Origin: Candidatus Fermentibacterota bacterium
Lineage (GTDB): Bacteria; JAFGKV01
Length of the DNA: 35,507 nucleotides
Direction: 5' to 3'
Assembly: GCA_016928395.1 (NCBI GenBank)
Contig: JAFGKV010000155.1
Coordinates: 1 to 35,507, forward strand
This document shows positions 16,556-25,237 of the stretch, one piece after another. Below the pieces are notes generated by a model. That model searched no databases and was not told the DNA's origin. It was given only the letters and a program-made list of their open reading frames with translations. Positions within the stretch are counted from its first letter, which is position 1. The number at the start of each line of letters is the position of its first letter. A program made the position numbers and the translations under genes.

Positions 16556-17233
16556 TCACGACCCCTTCGTACTGCCGGGCTCATTCCTCCGGAGGATGGT
16601 GACGCGGATCTCATCCCTCCAGACGGTGGCAAAGCCAAAGCGCGTGCACATGAAGGCGAAGGAATCGGCGTGGTAGAAGACGACGTGGGTCGGATCGCGT
16701 GGGTAATGCCAGGAACCAAATCGATCAACGCTCACCCACCTTTCGGTCATGATACCCAACAGCCCGCCGGGCTTGAGCAATGGGCGTATCCGACCGATCT
16801 CTCCGGCCGGATCGCAGAAGTGCTCAAAGCATTCGCTCGAAATGACGAAATCGTACGGCGGCCGCGGCGGACTGTCTGCAAAGAACGGATCGTAGTCGTC
16901 GCAAACGATCCCCTGCTGTCGCACCAACAATGACAGCACGGGCACGGGGCCCGAGCCGTAGTCGAGCCCCCGCATCGTTCGGTCGAGGTGCGGGAGCATC
17001 GGGTGGAGCAGGCGATTCAGATGCCGGACGTACCCCGGGTCTTCGATGCTGTTCTTGTGCGTTTCGTAGCGCGCCCGCTCTTCAGCCTGAGGCAGATGAT
17101 GCGGTGGCTCCACGAAAATCACCGAGCAGTTGCCGCAGAGGTGGTAGCGGCGATCGTCCGGGCCGCGTACCGGTGTCGTCTGCCCGGAAATGCGGCATAA
17201 CGGGCAGGAGGCCGGATCTGAAGTGAACTTCAA
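16556..17233 (-). CDS. Class I methyltransferase with N-terminal CxxC zinc knuckle
   Basis: The protein is about 225 residues. An N-terminal CPLC...CGNC pair forms a zinc knuckle, followed by a methyltransferase core with GLDYGSGPVPVLSLL, the acidic DDYDPF, SSECFEHFCDPAGEI, and LLKPGGLLGIMTERW. Such proteins (Methyltransf_23 type) occur with glycan or metabolite modification; the substrate is unknown. No ATG exists near the N-terminus. I place the start at TTG 17233 so that the CxxC pair is kept, although GGAG lies about 12 bases away. A TTG at 17350 would overlap the upstream gene by 59 bases. The boundary is uncertain but the function class is clear. Confidence 0.72.
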   Translation of the reverse strand: MKFTSDPASCPLCRISGQTTPVRGPDDRRYHLCGNCSVIFVEPPHHLPQAEERARYETHKNSIEDPGYVRHLNRLLHPMLPHLDRTMRGLDYGSGPVPVLSLLVRQQGIVCDDYDPFFADSPPRPPYDFVISSECFEHFCDPAGEIGRIRPLLKPGGLLGIMTERWVSVDRFGSWHYPRDPTHVVFYHADSFAFMCTRFGFATVWRDEIRVTILRRNEPGSTKGS

Positions 17234-17291
17234 AAAATAAAGCTTCTCCGTGAACTCGGCGGCGTTTCTGTCGGTTTTCCCTCTGGCCCCA

Positions 17292-18818
17292 CTAGAACAA
17301 TAGGCCGCCGCCCGCGAAGAGGTGAAGAATGCCGAGAATGATGCAGGCAATGCCCAACGGTACCTGGTGGCGTTCGATCTGATCTATCTGGGCTTCGTGC
17401 GTACGAAGCATCTCCTGAGCCTTGGCGGCGGCCCCGGCTGCCTTCTCCTGGGCTGACGAGGGTTCCTCCCCGGGCACGACCCCCGCGGGCTTCTTCAGCA
17501 GAATCTCCTTGCCGAGGAAAAGACCGCCGACAATGATCGAGAGCTGGGGCAGGATATCGGCAAATGGGGAAAAGAAGAACATGAGGGCCCGCAGGAACGC
17601 GACAATGCCAAGGACCAAAGCGATGACGCCCAAGCTGTTCCGAAGCGGCAGAATCCGCGCATACACCGCGTCAAGCTGGGGAACCTTCGGCTTCAAGTAC
17701 GAGACTGCCAGCAGCAGGCCGACCACGATGTTGGCGATCACCAGCGCCAGACGGAAGAGAACGCCGAACAGGCCGCCGCGTGAGCTCCTCCCTCCTCCCA
17801 TCTTGGGCACATTGGATATGCGCATTCTCATGATGTCGCCGACCCAGACGGTGGTCCACGGGGGCGCCTTGTCGATGCCCGCCTCCTCTTTGGTCAGGAT
17901 TGTCAAAGAGAAGACCCGCGCCACATTCTCCTTCTTCTCGGCCTGATTATGACAGGCGGCCCAGATGGGAAGGCCCCATTGGATGGTCTGGCCCAAAAGA
18001 TTCTTCTTGGCGCTGACCCAATCGCCGCGCACCGCCACCGCGAAGGTATGATCGGGGTCCTTTCCGGTGCGGAACGATTCGTCGTTCTGCAGCCACTCCA
18101 TGGCCGATTTGGCCAGCTTGTCGGGATTGCCGGGCCCGGCGAAGCTCTTGTAGTGCCCGGGCCAGCGCGCCTCATCGATGGCCTTCTGGATGCCCGCCAT
18201 GGCTTTCTTCATGTCCTTATCGACGCGCCCTATCCACTCCTTGGCCTTGGCATTGTCGGGATCGAAGCGCAGGGCCAATGCCAGCTTGTCCTTCAACTCG
18301 ACGAAGTTGGCCTCCGTGACTTGGGATGAGAAGCTCGAGATCCGTTGTTCTACCCCCTCGGCCTCGCGGACCAGTGCCTCCGCCTTGTCCAGCCGGGCCT
18401 GCCGGATATTGGCGATCCACTTCGCCAGTTCCTCGTAGATGGCGCCGGCGGTCTCCGTAGGGTGCTTGCCGCTGCGCCAGTCGAACGTCACGATAGACTT
18501 GAACACATCATCGATCTCAGAACGAGAACTGCCGTACCTCTTTGAGAATGCCTCCAGAGACTTCGTGATCCCGGGGATATCCTTCTTCGTAACGTCGTCG
18601 AGAACCGGCAGGATGCGTTCATACTCATCGCCGATGATGTTCGGCGCATAGCTCGGAACGATGTTCTCCACTTTCTCTTTGAGGCCTTCCCGCAGCGCAT
18701 GCAGATCATTCCAATCCCGAATCGCTTCATCCTCAGTAGGCGCCGCAAAAACTGGGACGGGTTGAGCAAGGAGAAGGGCACACACGACAGTTGAGGCCAC
18801 CCGAAACCAGAAACTCAT
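17292..18818 (-). CDS. Hypothetical secreted/membrane protein with four C-terminal helices
   Basis: This 508-residue protein of unknown family begins with a signal peptide (FWFRVASTVVCALLLAQPV...AA). A long, mostly helical periplasmic region follows (about 26-330), with a TPR-like patch around LKDKLALALRFDPDNAKAKE. Four hydrophobic segments lie in the last 160 residues, with an Ala/Glu-rich coiled coil between the third and fourth. The ATG at 18818 has AAGGAG seven bases upstream; an extension to 18899 is not supported. It lies downstream of an MscS channel gene on the same strand, 154 bases away. A role in envelope sensing is conceivable, but no motif proves it. Confidence 0.72.
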   Translation of the reverse strand: MSFWFRVASTVVCALLLAQPVPVFAAPTEDEAIRDWNDLHALREGLKEKVENIVPSYAPNIIGDEYERILPVLDDVTKKDIPGITKSLEAFSKRYGSSRSEIDDVFKSIVTFDWRSGKHPTETAGAIYEELAKWIANIRQARLDKAEALVREAEGVEQRISSFSSQVTEANFVELKDKLALALRFDPDNAKAKEWIGRVDKDMKKAMAGIQKAIDEARWPGHYKSFAGPGNPDKLAKSAMEWLQNDESFRTGKDPDHTFAVAVRGDWVSAKKNLLGQTIQWGLPIWAACHNQAEKKENVARVFSLTILTKEEAGIDKAPPWTTVWVGDIMRMRISNVPKMGGGRSSRGGLFGVLFRLALVIANIVVGLLLAVSYLKPKVPQLDAVYARILPLRNSLGVIALVLGIVAFLRALMFFFSPFADILPQLSIIVGGLFLGKEILLKKPAGVVPGEEPSSAQEKAAGAAAKAQEMLRTHEAQIDQIERHQVPLGIACIILGILHLFAGGGLLF

Positions 18819-18972
18819 GCGATTACTCCTTGACGAGAGAGCAGACCGAAAGACCTTGCACCGAAACAGACGTGACGCCTTGAAGAATAGACCAAGCATT
18901 CGCCCCTGTCAATCAAACCAGCTCTCGAACACCCGGAATCCAGCATCGTGATGAGTCCGGCCCGGCGTACCC

Positions 18973-19773
18973 CTATCGCTGGTGCACTACGACGTGTGGG
19001 AAGGGTATCTCTATACCCTGCGCGTCAAGGGCCTCCTTGATGCGTCGGGTGGTGTCGAACTTCACATCCCAGTAGTCGGCGGTCTTGCACCAAGGACGAA
19101 CCACAAGGTTCACACTGGAGTCGGCCAGGTCAGCCACGGCGATCTGCGGCGCCGGATCACCGAGAATCCGTTCGTCGCTATTCACGACGTCGCGGATGGT
19201 GGTGATGGCCTTCTCGATTGACGCTCCGTAGGCAATGCCGATCAGCAGATCTACCCGCCGGGTATCCTCCGCCGTCACGTTCTTGATGGTGTCACCGAAG
19301 ACCTTTCCGTTGGGCACGATGATACGGATATTGTCCGGAGTCACGATCATCGTCGTGAAGAGATGCATTTCCTTCACGACTCCCGCCACGCCGCCCGCCT
19401 CCACATAGTCACCGATCCGGAAAGGACGAAACAGCAGGAGCATGACTCCTGCCGCGAAGTTTGCCAGCGAACCCTGTAGCGCAAAGCCCACCGCAAAGCT
19501 TGCTGCACCGAGAACAGCGACCAACGATGCCGTTTCAACGCCGAATTTGCCCAAGGCTGCCAATGCCGCCACCGTGAGCACCAAGAAGTAGACAAGGCTC
19601 CCGACGAAACCGGCGACCGCGGGATCGGTCTTGGACTTGGCGAGACCACGCGTGGCACCTGCTCTGGCCCAGTTGGCGAAGATCCGGCCAACAAGGAGAA
19701 TCAGGATCGCGCCGACGATGCGGATTCCGTATGATGTGGCGAACGAGATCAAGGTCTCTGTCACCCGTTCCAT
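18973..19773 (-). CDS. Small-conductance mechanosensitive channel (MscS family)
   Basis: This 266-residue inner-membrane channel opens under membrane tension to release osmolytes. Three N-terminal helices are followed by the pore-lining TM3 and beta-domain motif AASFAVGFALQGSLANFAAGVMLLLFRPFRIGDYV, then the VPNGKVFGDTIKNVT signature and the cytoplasmic alpha/beta vestibule ending HVVVHQR. The length matches the compact MscS form. The ATG at 19773 follows GGAGGGG at good spacing. It may be cotranscribed with the downstream unknown membrane protein gene. Confidence 0.95.
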   Translation of the reverse strand: MERVTETLISFATSYGIRIVGAILILLVGRIFANWARAGATRGLAKSKTDPAVAGFVGSLVYFLVLTVAALAALGKFGVETASLVAVLGAASFAVGFALQGSLANFAAGVMLLLFRPFRIGDYVEAGGVAGVVKEMHLFTTMIVTPDNIRIIVPNGKVFGDTIKNVTAEDTRRVDLLIGIAYGASIEKAITTIRDVVNSDERILGDPAPQIAVADLADSSVNLVVRPWCKTADYWDVKFDTTRRIKEALDAQGIEIPFPHVVVHQR

Positions 19774-19855
19774 GGTGTCCCCTCCTTAGGTCATTCCAAG
19801 ACCCGGATAGTGATGTCGCACTACGGCAAGCGGAGCGTGAGAGGCCACCCGCCTC

Positions 19856-21670
19856 TCAGTCGCCCGCCGGTGGTTGATTGATGTGGTACTCGTCATCCGG
19901 GATATCCAGAATCTCGAGGCGCCGACCCTCGAATCCCCTCTTCTCGGCGACCACGCGATAGTCGAACGAAACAGACGAGGCGCCCCCGTTCAACTCAACT
20001 ACCTCGAACCATGTCGTGCCCTTTTCGACGTACACACCGTTGCAGGGACCGCTCAACTGCACGAACACCTTCATCGGATGGGCCTCATCGCTGCGTACGG
20101 TCTCGAGGAAGAGCGGGTCCAGCGGTACGTGTGCCCGACCGTTCTCAAGACGCCCGGCGCCGAAGTCTTCGACCCAGTTGCCGGCCGCGGTCATGACATC
20201 CAGCGCCGTCGTACCGTGCGACGTGCGGATCATGTTACGCATGAGACCGCTCCCACCGATACCGCCTATATAATAGACGCCATAGCCGCTGGGTGACGAA
20301 CTGATGCCCATGACACCATAGTTGATGTGATCATCCTCACCGTAGACTTGGGCTCTGACGGCGGTGCCGTTGGGTGCCCAGGTGTAGGCGGAAAGCCCAT
20401 TTCCACTGCCCGATGTCGCTGACGCGCTGGCAACCACACCAACACCACCCACGGCCGAAGAAGTGCCACGCACGCCGTTGATTCCCTCGCCATAGACGCC
20501 ATACCCTGCCGTTGAAGTGGCCTTCCCGTAGACACCATAGGTAGTGCCGGACCCGGCCTCCGCGTGCCCGTAGACACCATATCCGGCAGATGAGCTGTTC
20601 ACGGCTCGCACCGCATAGGTGGTCCCGATCGACGATGTCGCGTCGGCGTGAACCGCAAAGCCGGAGGTGCCCGAGATCCTTCCGTAGACGCCGTAGGAGC
20701 CCCAGGTTGTCGTGCTGATGCCCATGACGCCATAGCCGCCGGGATAATCGGTCACGCCGATGACCCCGTTGCGGCCACCAAAGAAGCCTCCCGGCGCATA
20801 GTATGTCCCGAGATCGCTCTCGTCGTAGCCCTCATGCACGCCGATGACGCCAAAGCCATCATCGGAGTCGGTGCGGCCGTACACACCAAAGCTCGTCCCG
20901 GTCGACGCGTCGGCGAAACCATAGACACCCGTGCCGCTGGGGGACTGAGTCTGGAAGTAGCCCGCGTAGTTCGGCCCGGTGGAGTTCAGGGCATAGCCGA
21001 ACACTGCCTGGCCAGTTGATGATGCGCTATACGCATACACGCCGTAGTTGACGCCGGTGCTGGCGGTGCAATACCCGACGACTCCTCTTCCCGCTGTCGA
21101 ACTGCTGACTCCGGTCACGCCAGTGGTAAGTCCTGTGGTGGCCGTTGCCCACCCGTACAGCCCCCTACCCTCCGTCGAACTCACTTGACCGTAGGCGCCG
21201 TAGGTGGTGCCGGTGGTGGCCGTATTGACCGTAGCAAGCACGGCCCCTGAGCCGGTCGTCACCGATCCGGAGATCTGTGTCCCCGGCACCAGCCCGCTGG
21301 CCATATAGGCATAACCCACAGAGGCGAGTCGCGAACGTGGCGACACTGTGGTGCCGGAGAAGGTTACCGAAAGCCAGTAGTCCGTGGTGAAATCCAGTGT
21401 GATGGCCGGCTGCGGGCTCTCGCCGAGCAAGACATTGAAGATGCCTCCGCTGACCGCCACGGTTTGGGCATTGCTGTCCCATCTCAGTGTTCCACCGCTC
21501 TCGGCATCGTAGACCCGGAAACGCATGGAGTAGCTCGCATCAGGCACCGGGTTGCCCGCCGTGTCGGTAACCTTGCCCTGATAGCTGATAACCTGGGGGA
21601 TCTCCGCGTGGGAAGAAAAGACAAGGAAGAGCAAGGTGACAACTGCAGAAAACAGAAGAGTGAGTCGCAT
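19856..21670 (-). CDS. GVYG-repeat surface protein, paralogue 1
   Basis: This is a 604-residue secreted protein. After the signal peptide (LTLLFSAVVTLLFLVFSSHA) comes an N-terminal domain of about 130 residues starting IPQVISYQGKVTDTAGNPVPDAS. Next are about 15 imperfect units of 20-30 residues built on TGTTYGVYG and SSTAGYGVYG, likely a repetitive beta structure like phage tail fibres or adhesins. The C-terminal domain (GVYVEKGTTWFEVVELNGG...FDYRVVAEKRGFEGRRLEI) differs from that of paralogue 2 at 25.2 kb, although the N-terminal domain is closely shared. The ATG at 21670 has GGAGG five bases upstream. It is probably exposed at the cell surface; the ligand is unknown. Confidence 0.8.
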   Translation of the reverse strand: MRLTLLFSAVVTLLFLVFSSHAEIPQVISYQGKVTDTAGNPVPDASYSMRFRVYDAESGGTLRWDSNAQTVAVSGGIFNVLLGESPQPAITLDFTTDYWLSVTFSGTTVSPRSRLASVGYAYMASGLVPGTQISGSVTTGSGAVLATVNTATTGTTYGAYGQVSSTEGRGLYGWATATTGLTTGVTGVSSSTAGRGVVGYCTASTGVNYGVYAYSASSTGQAVFGYALNSTGPNYAGYFQTQSPSGTGVYGFADASTGTSFGVYGRTDSDDGFGVIGVHEGYDESDLGTYYAPGGFFGGRNGVIGVTDYPGGYGVMGISTTTWGSYGVYGRISGTSGFAVHADATSSIGTTYAVRAVNSSSAGYGVYGHAEAGSGTTYGVYGKATSTAGYGVYGEGINGVRGTSSAVGGVGVVASASATSGSGNGLSAYTWAPNGTAVRAQVYGEDDHINYGVMGISSSPSGYGVYYIGGIGGSGLMRNMIRTSHGTTALDVMTAAGNWVEDFGAGRLENGRAHVPLDPLFLETVRSDEAHPMKVFVQLSGPCNGVYVEKGTTWFEVVELNGGASSVSFDYRVVAEKRGFEGRRLEILDIPDDEYHINQPPAGD

Positions 21671-21909
21671 CGGATCCTCCGAGCCTGAGTGAGAGGGACA
21701 TTCAATGCCGGAGCAAATGCCCCGGCCGTCAGATGCGAGAGCCTCCTTTGACCTCGCGCATGACTGCAACATGTCGCGGCGTGAGTCCCATCGCAACCCA
21801 AGGGCGATGGACTTGTCGCATCGAGTGCGCGGCCTCTTCCCTCTCGAGGCAGGAGCCAGCGTCCCTCCCCGTGCGCCACTCGACCCTCATGTGTCTCGGT
21901 CTATGCCGA

Positions 21910-22563
21910 TCAACCCGCCCTGTGCCCTGTACGAAGGGGCTCCATGACAAAGACGCCGCCACACCTCGAAACCTGCGTGTACGTCACATGCAGTCCCGCG
22001 ATCTCGCAGGCCTCGGCCGCCTCATCCGCTGCCCAGTAGTGCTCGTCTTCATCCCATAGGTCCTCCCACTCCCCGTGGGCGCGCTCCCTCTCCACTGTGG
22101 TCGAAAAGGCCACATCACCAATGACAATCATCCCCCCTGGCGATAGATGGCCCTCGGCCAGCCGGCAGAGCAGGTGCACCTGTGTTGCCAGGTCAAACTC
22201 GTGTAGAACATACGCCGACACAATCCGGTCGAAGCGACGCGCAAGCTCGTTGGGCCAAGGGCGTAGAAGGTCGGCCTGCACCAGGACGGCCCGCGGCAGT
22301 CTCTCCCTTGCCTTCGCAAGCATCTCACTGGAGAAGTCCATGCCCCAGAGGTCACACTCCAGAGCCGCGAACCGGGCCGCCAGATTCCCCGTGCCGACCC
22401 CCAGATCAAGAACCGTCATGCCAGTATGCGCGCCCGCGGCTCTGGCGATTTCGTCCAGCACCCTCTCGTATCCGTCGAAGGGAAACTCACCGGCCTTCTT
22501 TACTGACTGATCGTATCCCCTCGCCCACTCATCGAAGAGCCTGACTCGATGTGGTTGCTCCAC
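21910..22563 (-). CDS. YrrT-like AdoMet-dependent methyltransferase
   Basis: This 217-residue class I methyltransferase is similar along its length to the Bacillus YrrT group. The N-terminal FDEWARGYDQSV, motif I VLDLGVGTGNLAARF, post-I MDFSSEMLAKARERLP, the SAYVLHEFD block, and the C-terminal HVTYTQVSRCGGVFVMEPL all align in order. YrrT sits in a methionine-to-cysteine operon in Bacillus, but its substrate is not firmly known. The start is GTG at 22563 behind a perfect GGAGGTGA. It lies between the C10 peptidase and repeat-protein genes on the same strand, with no functional link evident. Confidence 0.87.
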   Translation of the reverse strand: MEQPHRVRLFDEWARGYDQSVKKAGEFPFDGYERVLDEIARAAGAHTGMTVLDLGVGTGNLAARFAALECDLWGMDFSSEMLAKARERLPRAVLVQADLLRPWPNELARRFDRIVSAYVLHEFDLATQVHLLCRLAEGHLSPGGMIVIGDVAFSTTVERERAHGEWEDLWDEDEHYWAADEAAEACEIAGLHVTYTQVSRCGGVFVMEPLRTGHRAG

Positions 22564-22696
22564 GCTGCCTCACCTCCACGAGCAATCCGCGGAAACGACA
22601 GGATTCAGGGATGCTCCGCCCGCATGGCAGCCGGACTCGCCTCTTTGCCTTGAGAAAGGAACGCCCTCAACTGTGTGGGCCTGGTACGATGCCTCC

Positions 22697-24937
22697 CTAC
22701 CGCAGGAGCACACACGGCTGCTCCGCGGTATAGTCTGCGGTAGCCATGCGGCACACGTAGATCCCCGGAGAGACCCGCTGCCCCTTCATGCCGGTGCCGT
22801 CCCACAGAACCGAATGCGCGCCCTCGGCCGCGCTGCCCCGCACCAATGTCCGGACATGCCTGCCTGTAAGATCGTGGACCGTTACCGTCACCTCCGTTTC
22901 GCCGGCCAGCGAGTAGCGAATCCACACGGCGCCAAGAGAGGGATTCGGGTAGGATCCGTGAAGACGCGTGACGGCGGGAGCGGGGTCATCCTCCGCATCC
23001 ACCGGGGGCACCTCCACGGTGACTGTGTTGGACGGGCCGGATTCGCCACCTTGGTACACGGCGGTCACATGGTAGCCATACGCGCCGTCGGCAAGGCCGC
23101 GATCGTCGTACTCGGTCTCCACCACAGTCGAGGCGGTGATTCGCTGCTGATCGCGGTAGACATAATACCCCAGCAGCCCCCGGGACACACCCGCAGGCTC
23201 TCTCCATGCAAGGTGCACATCATGCCCGTACACCTCAGCATTCAGGCTCTCCGGGCAGGCAAGGCCGCCGGTGATCTCTATACTCAGCAGGTATGCGCCG
23301 ATGAGCTCTCCACCTGCGGGAGGGTCGGCGCAGGCCACTCTCAGGAAGTAGTATCCCTGCTGCGGCGTGGTGTAGCTGATCTCGGGCTGCAAATCGCCGT
23401 GGCTGTTGTCATCCGATGCCACGAATGCCTCGGGATCAACGTCCGACCCGTCCTCAAGGTGCGGCCCGTACAGACGAAACTCCGCGTCTAGTTCGCACCC
23501 GGGAATGGTCTCCGTGAACATGCGGAGCTCGACTCCGCCCTCAGAGTAGAAGCGGAGCCAATCCCTGTCTCCCTCGCGGCAGATGGTCTGCGCCAGGTCC
23601 ACGACCTCCAGCGCGAGCAGGATTGCCGCCGACGGTTCGTCGTTGCCGTCAGGACAGGTCAGATCACTGCCGATATCCAGGATGACTCCCTCGATGACCG
23701 TCAGGTTGTAAGGAAGACCCTGGGGAACGAGATACCACGCATCCGCATAGCCACCCCATCCGAAGTTCAAGTGATAGTACCCGTTGGTGTTATAGCCGTC
23801 GACCACGAGGTTGTGTCCCGCATTCCACTGAGGCGTCACCACGGCCAGGTGAGCGGGCAGCGCGTCGATCATGTTGAGGGCAAGATGCCGGTGGAGCAGG
23901 GGGGCTGCCGGGCCCGCCAGCTCGACCTCATCGTGGCCGAACCGCAGGTAGGCCTGATGCGCCTGGTCTACACTGAAGGTGCCGGAGCCCTGAGAGCTGT
24001 ACACTTGACGGGCGGCAATGCCGCACCCGAAGACGACGGCGGCCTTGTCGGTGTTCGTCATCGCCGTGGCGCTTTCGTAATGGGCGGTGAGCGTATCCAG
24101 GTAGACGTTCAGCTCAGGAAATGAAGGGAAGCCATGGGGTTCATGATCATCATCGATCCAGTACTGGCCCGCATAGTTGTGGAAGTAGTCATCCGCATCG
24201 GAAAAGCGGGTGTCGTTCAATGATCCGTGATAGGTGAGTATCTGGGCCATGGCCACGGCGGGGCAGCCCGCAAGACTCCTCTGGCCCGTGGTCGGATCGA
24301 CCGGGCAGAGGTTGTTGTACGGCGGATCCTGCGTCCACCTGGTGGCGACCCACCCGCCGGTGGAGGTGGTCCCCGGCGGAGGCCATTGATGAAACTCCCT
24401 GCCGAAGACTGAGGCCCCGGCCGCCCGAACACCCGCGTCCCACATCTGGCGGATCTCGGTGCGCGGGGAGTCCCGGAGCCCCTGGCCGTGCGCCAGTCGA
24501 AGCTGTAGATCACTTTCTAGCAGAGCCAACAGCGGATTTTCTCCCTCGACTGGGGCATGGAGGGGGCTGTGCAGGGAATACGCGATCACGGGCGGCAGGG
24601 CATCGTCTGCCGCGATGATGATGAAACCCAAAGGTCTGATCTCGAACCCGTAGGCCAGGGTGTTCCCGGCATCATCCCGCACCGTCTCCGTGGCTGTGGC
24701 TAAGACCCGGCCCCCGCCCGGGGCCAAATCGCCGAGCGCGGCCTCTGCCACCCGCGCGGCGGTGGCCTCATCCACGGGCGCAGCCCGGAGAAACCCTCCC
24801 GGCAGCATGGCCAGGGCCGCCACGGCGATCAGGCCGACCACAGGCCGAGCGTGCGAGAAGGCCGATAACGGCCCCACCCGCCGGCCGGAAGGGGCAAATG
24901 GGAATCCCGCGAACCCAAAGACCTTCGTCGTACTCAC
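22697..24937 (-). CDS. C10 (streptopain-type) cysteine peptidase with C-terminal sorting domain
   Basis: The protein is about 746 residues. In order: a signal sequence (VVGLIAVAALAMLPGGFLRA), a propeptide (to about 170), and a C10 catalytic domain with Cys225 in LAGCPAVAMAQILTYH and His375 in NAGHNLVVDGY followed by HLNFGWGG. A PPC-like domain (about 425-545), an Fn3 module (about 555-645), and a terminal FlgD/T9SS-like Ig domain (YPNPSLGAVWIRYSL...VRTLV...SPGIYVCRM) complete it. The family degrades extracellular proteins after propeptide removal. The GTG at 24937 follows AAGGAG by six bases and is preferred to the ATG at 25006. It is divergent from repeat-protein paralogue 2. Confidence 0.9.
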   Translation of the reverse strand: MSTTKVFGFAGFPFAPSGRRVGPLSAFSHARPVVGLIAVAALAMLPGGFLRAAPVDEATAARVAEAALGDLAPGGGRVLATATETVRDDAGNTLAYGFEIRPLGFIIIAADDALPPVIAYSLHSPLHAPVEGENPLLALLESDLQLRLAHGQGLRDSPRTEIRQMWDAGVRAAGASVFGREFHQWPPPGTTSTGGWVATRWTQDPPYNNLCPVDPTTGQRSLAGCPAVAMAQILTYHGSLNDTRFSDADDYFHNYAGQYWIDDDHEPHGFPSFPELNVYLDTLTAHYESATAMTNTDKAAVVFGCGIAARQVYSSQGSGTFSVDQAHQAYLRFGHDEVELAGPAAPLLHRHLALNMIDALPAHLAVVTPQWNAGHNLVVDGYNTNGYYHLNFGWGGYADAWYLVPQGLPYNLTVIEGVILDIGSDLTCPDGNDEPSAAILLALEVVDLAQTICREGDRDWLRFYSEGGVELRMFTETIPGCELDAEFRLYGPHLEDGSDVDPEAFVASDDNSHGDLQPEISYTTPQQGYYFLRVACADPPAGGELIGAYLLSIEITGGLACPESLNAEVYGHDVHLAWREPAGVSRGLLGYYVYRDQQRITASTVVETEYDDRGLADGAYGYHVTAVYQGGESGPSNTVTVEVPPVDAEDDPAPAVTRLHGSYPNPSLGAVWIRYSLAGETEVTVTVHDLTGRHVRTLVRGSAAEGAHSVLWDGTGMKGQRVSPGIYVCRMATADYTAEQPCVLLR

Positions 24938-25237
24938 ATCTGTCTCCTTCCCTGCTGCCGTGGCAACAACCCCGCGAGAACCGGGGGATCGGCCTTTCGT
25001 GCTCATGTCGCACAGGAAACTCACCGGCGCTGCGGCTCGCAACCTCCGGGTGCGCTGCGGTCTCTTGACGGCGCGGAGGATCCTCGACCAAGGAGGCCGG
25101 GCGGAGAGAACAAATGTCGTCGCCCCCTCGCCGATGCTCCCATACCTTTGGGACTATCGAACAAGGTGGAGTACGTTCACCGGCGCCTGCCAGGACGCCG
25201 CGCGCGCCCGGGACCCTCACCAGAAAGGAGTGCCGCC
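24938..25237. other. Divergent intergenic region between peptidase and repeat-protein genes
   Basis: These 300 bases separate divergent start codons and must hold both promoters. An isolated TTGACG at about 25074 is the only -35-like match and has no convincing -10. Nothing else was recognised. Confidence 0.35.
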
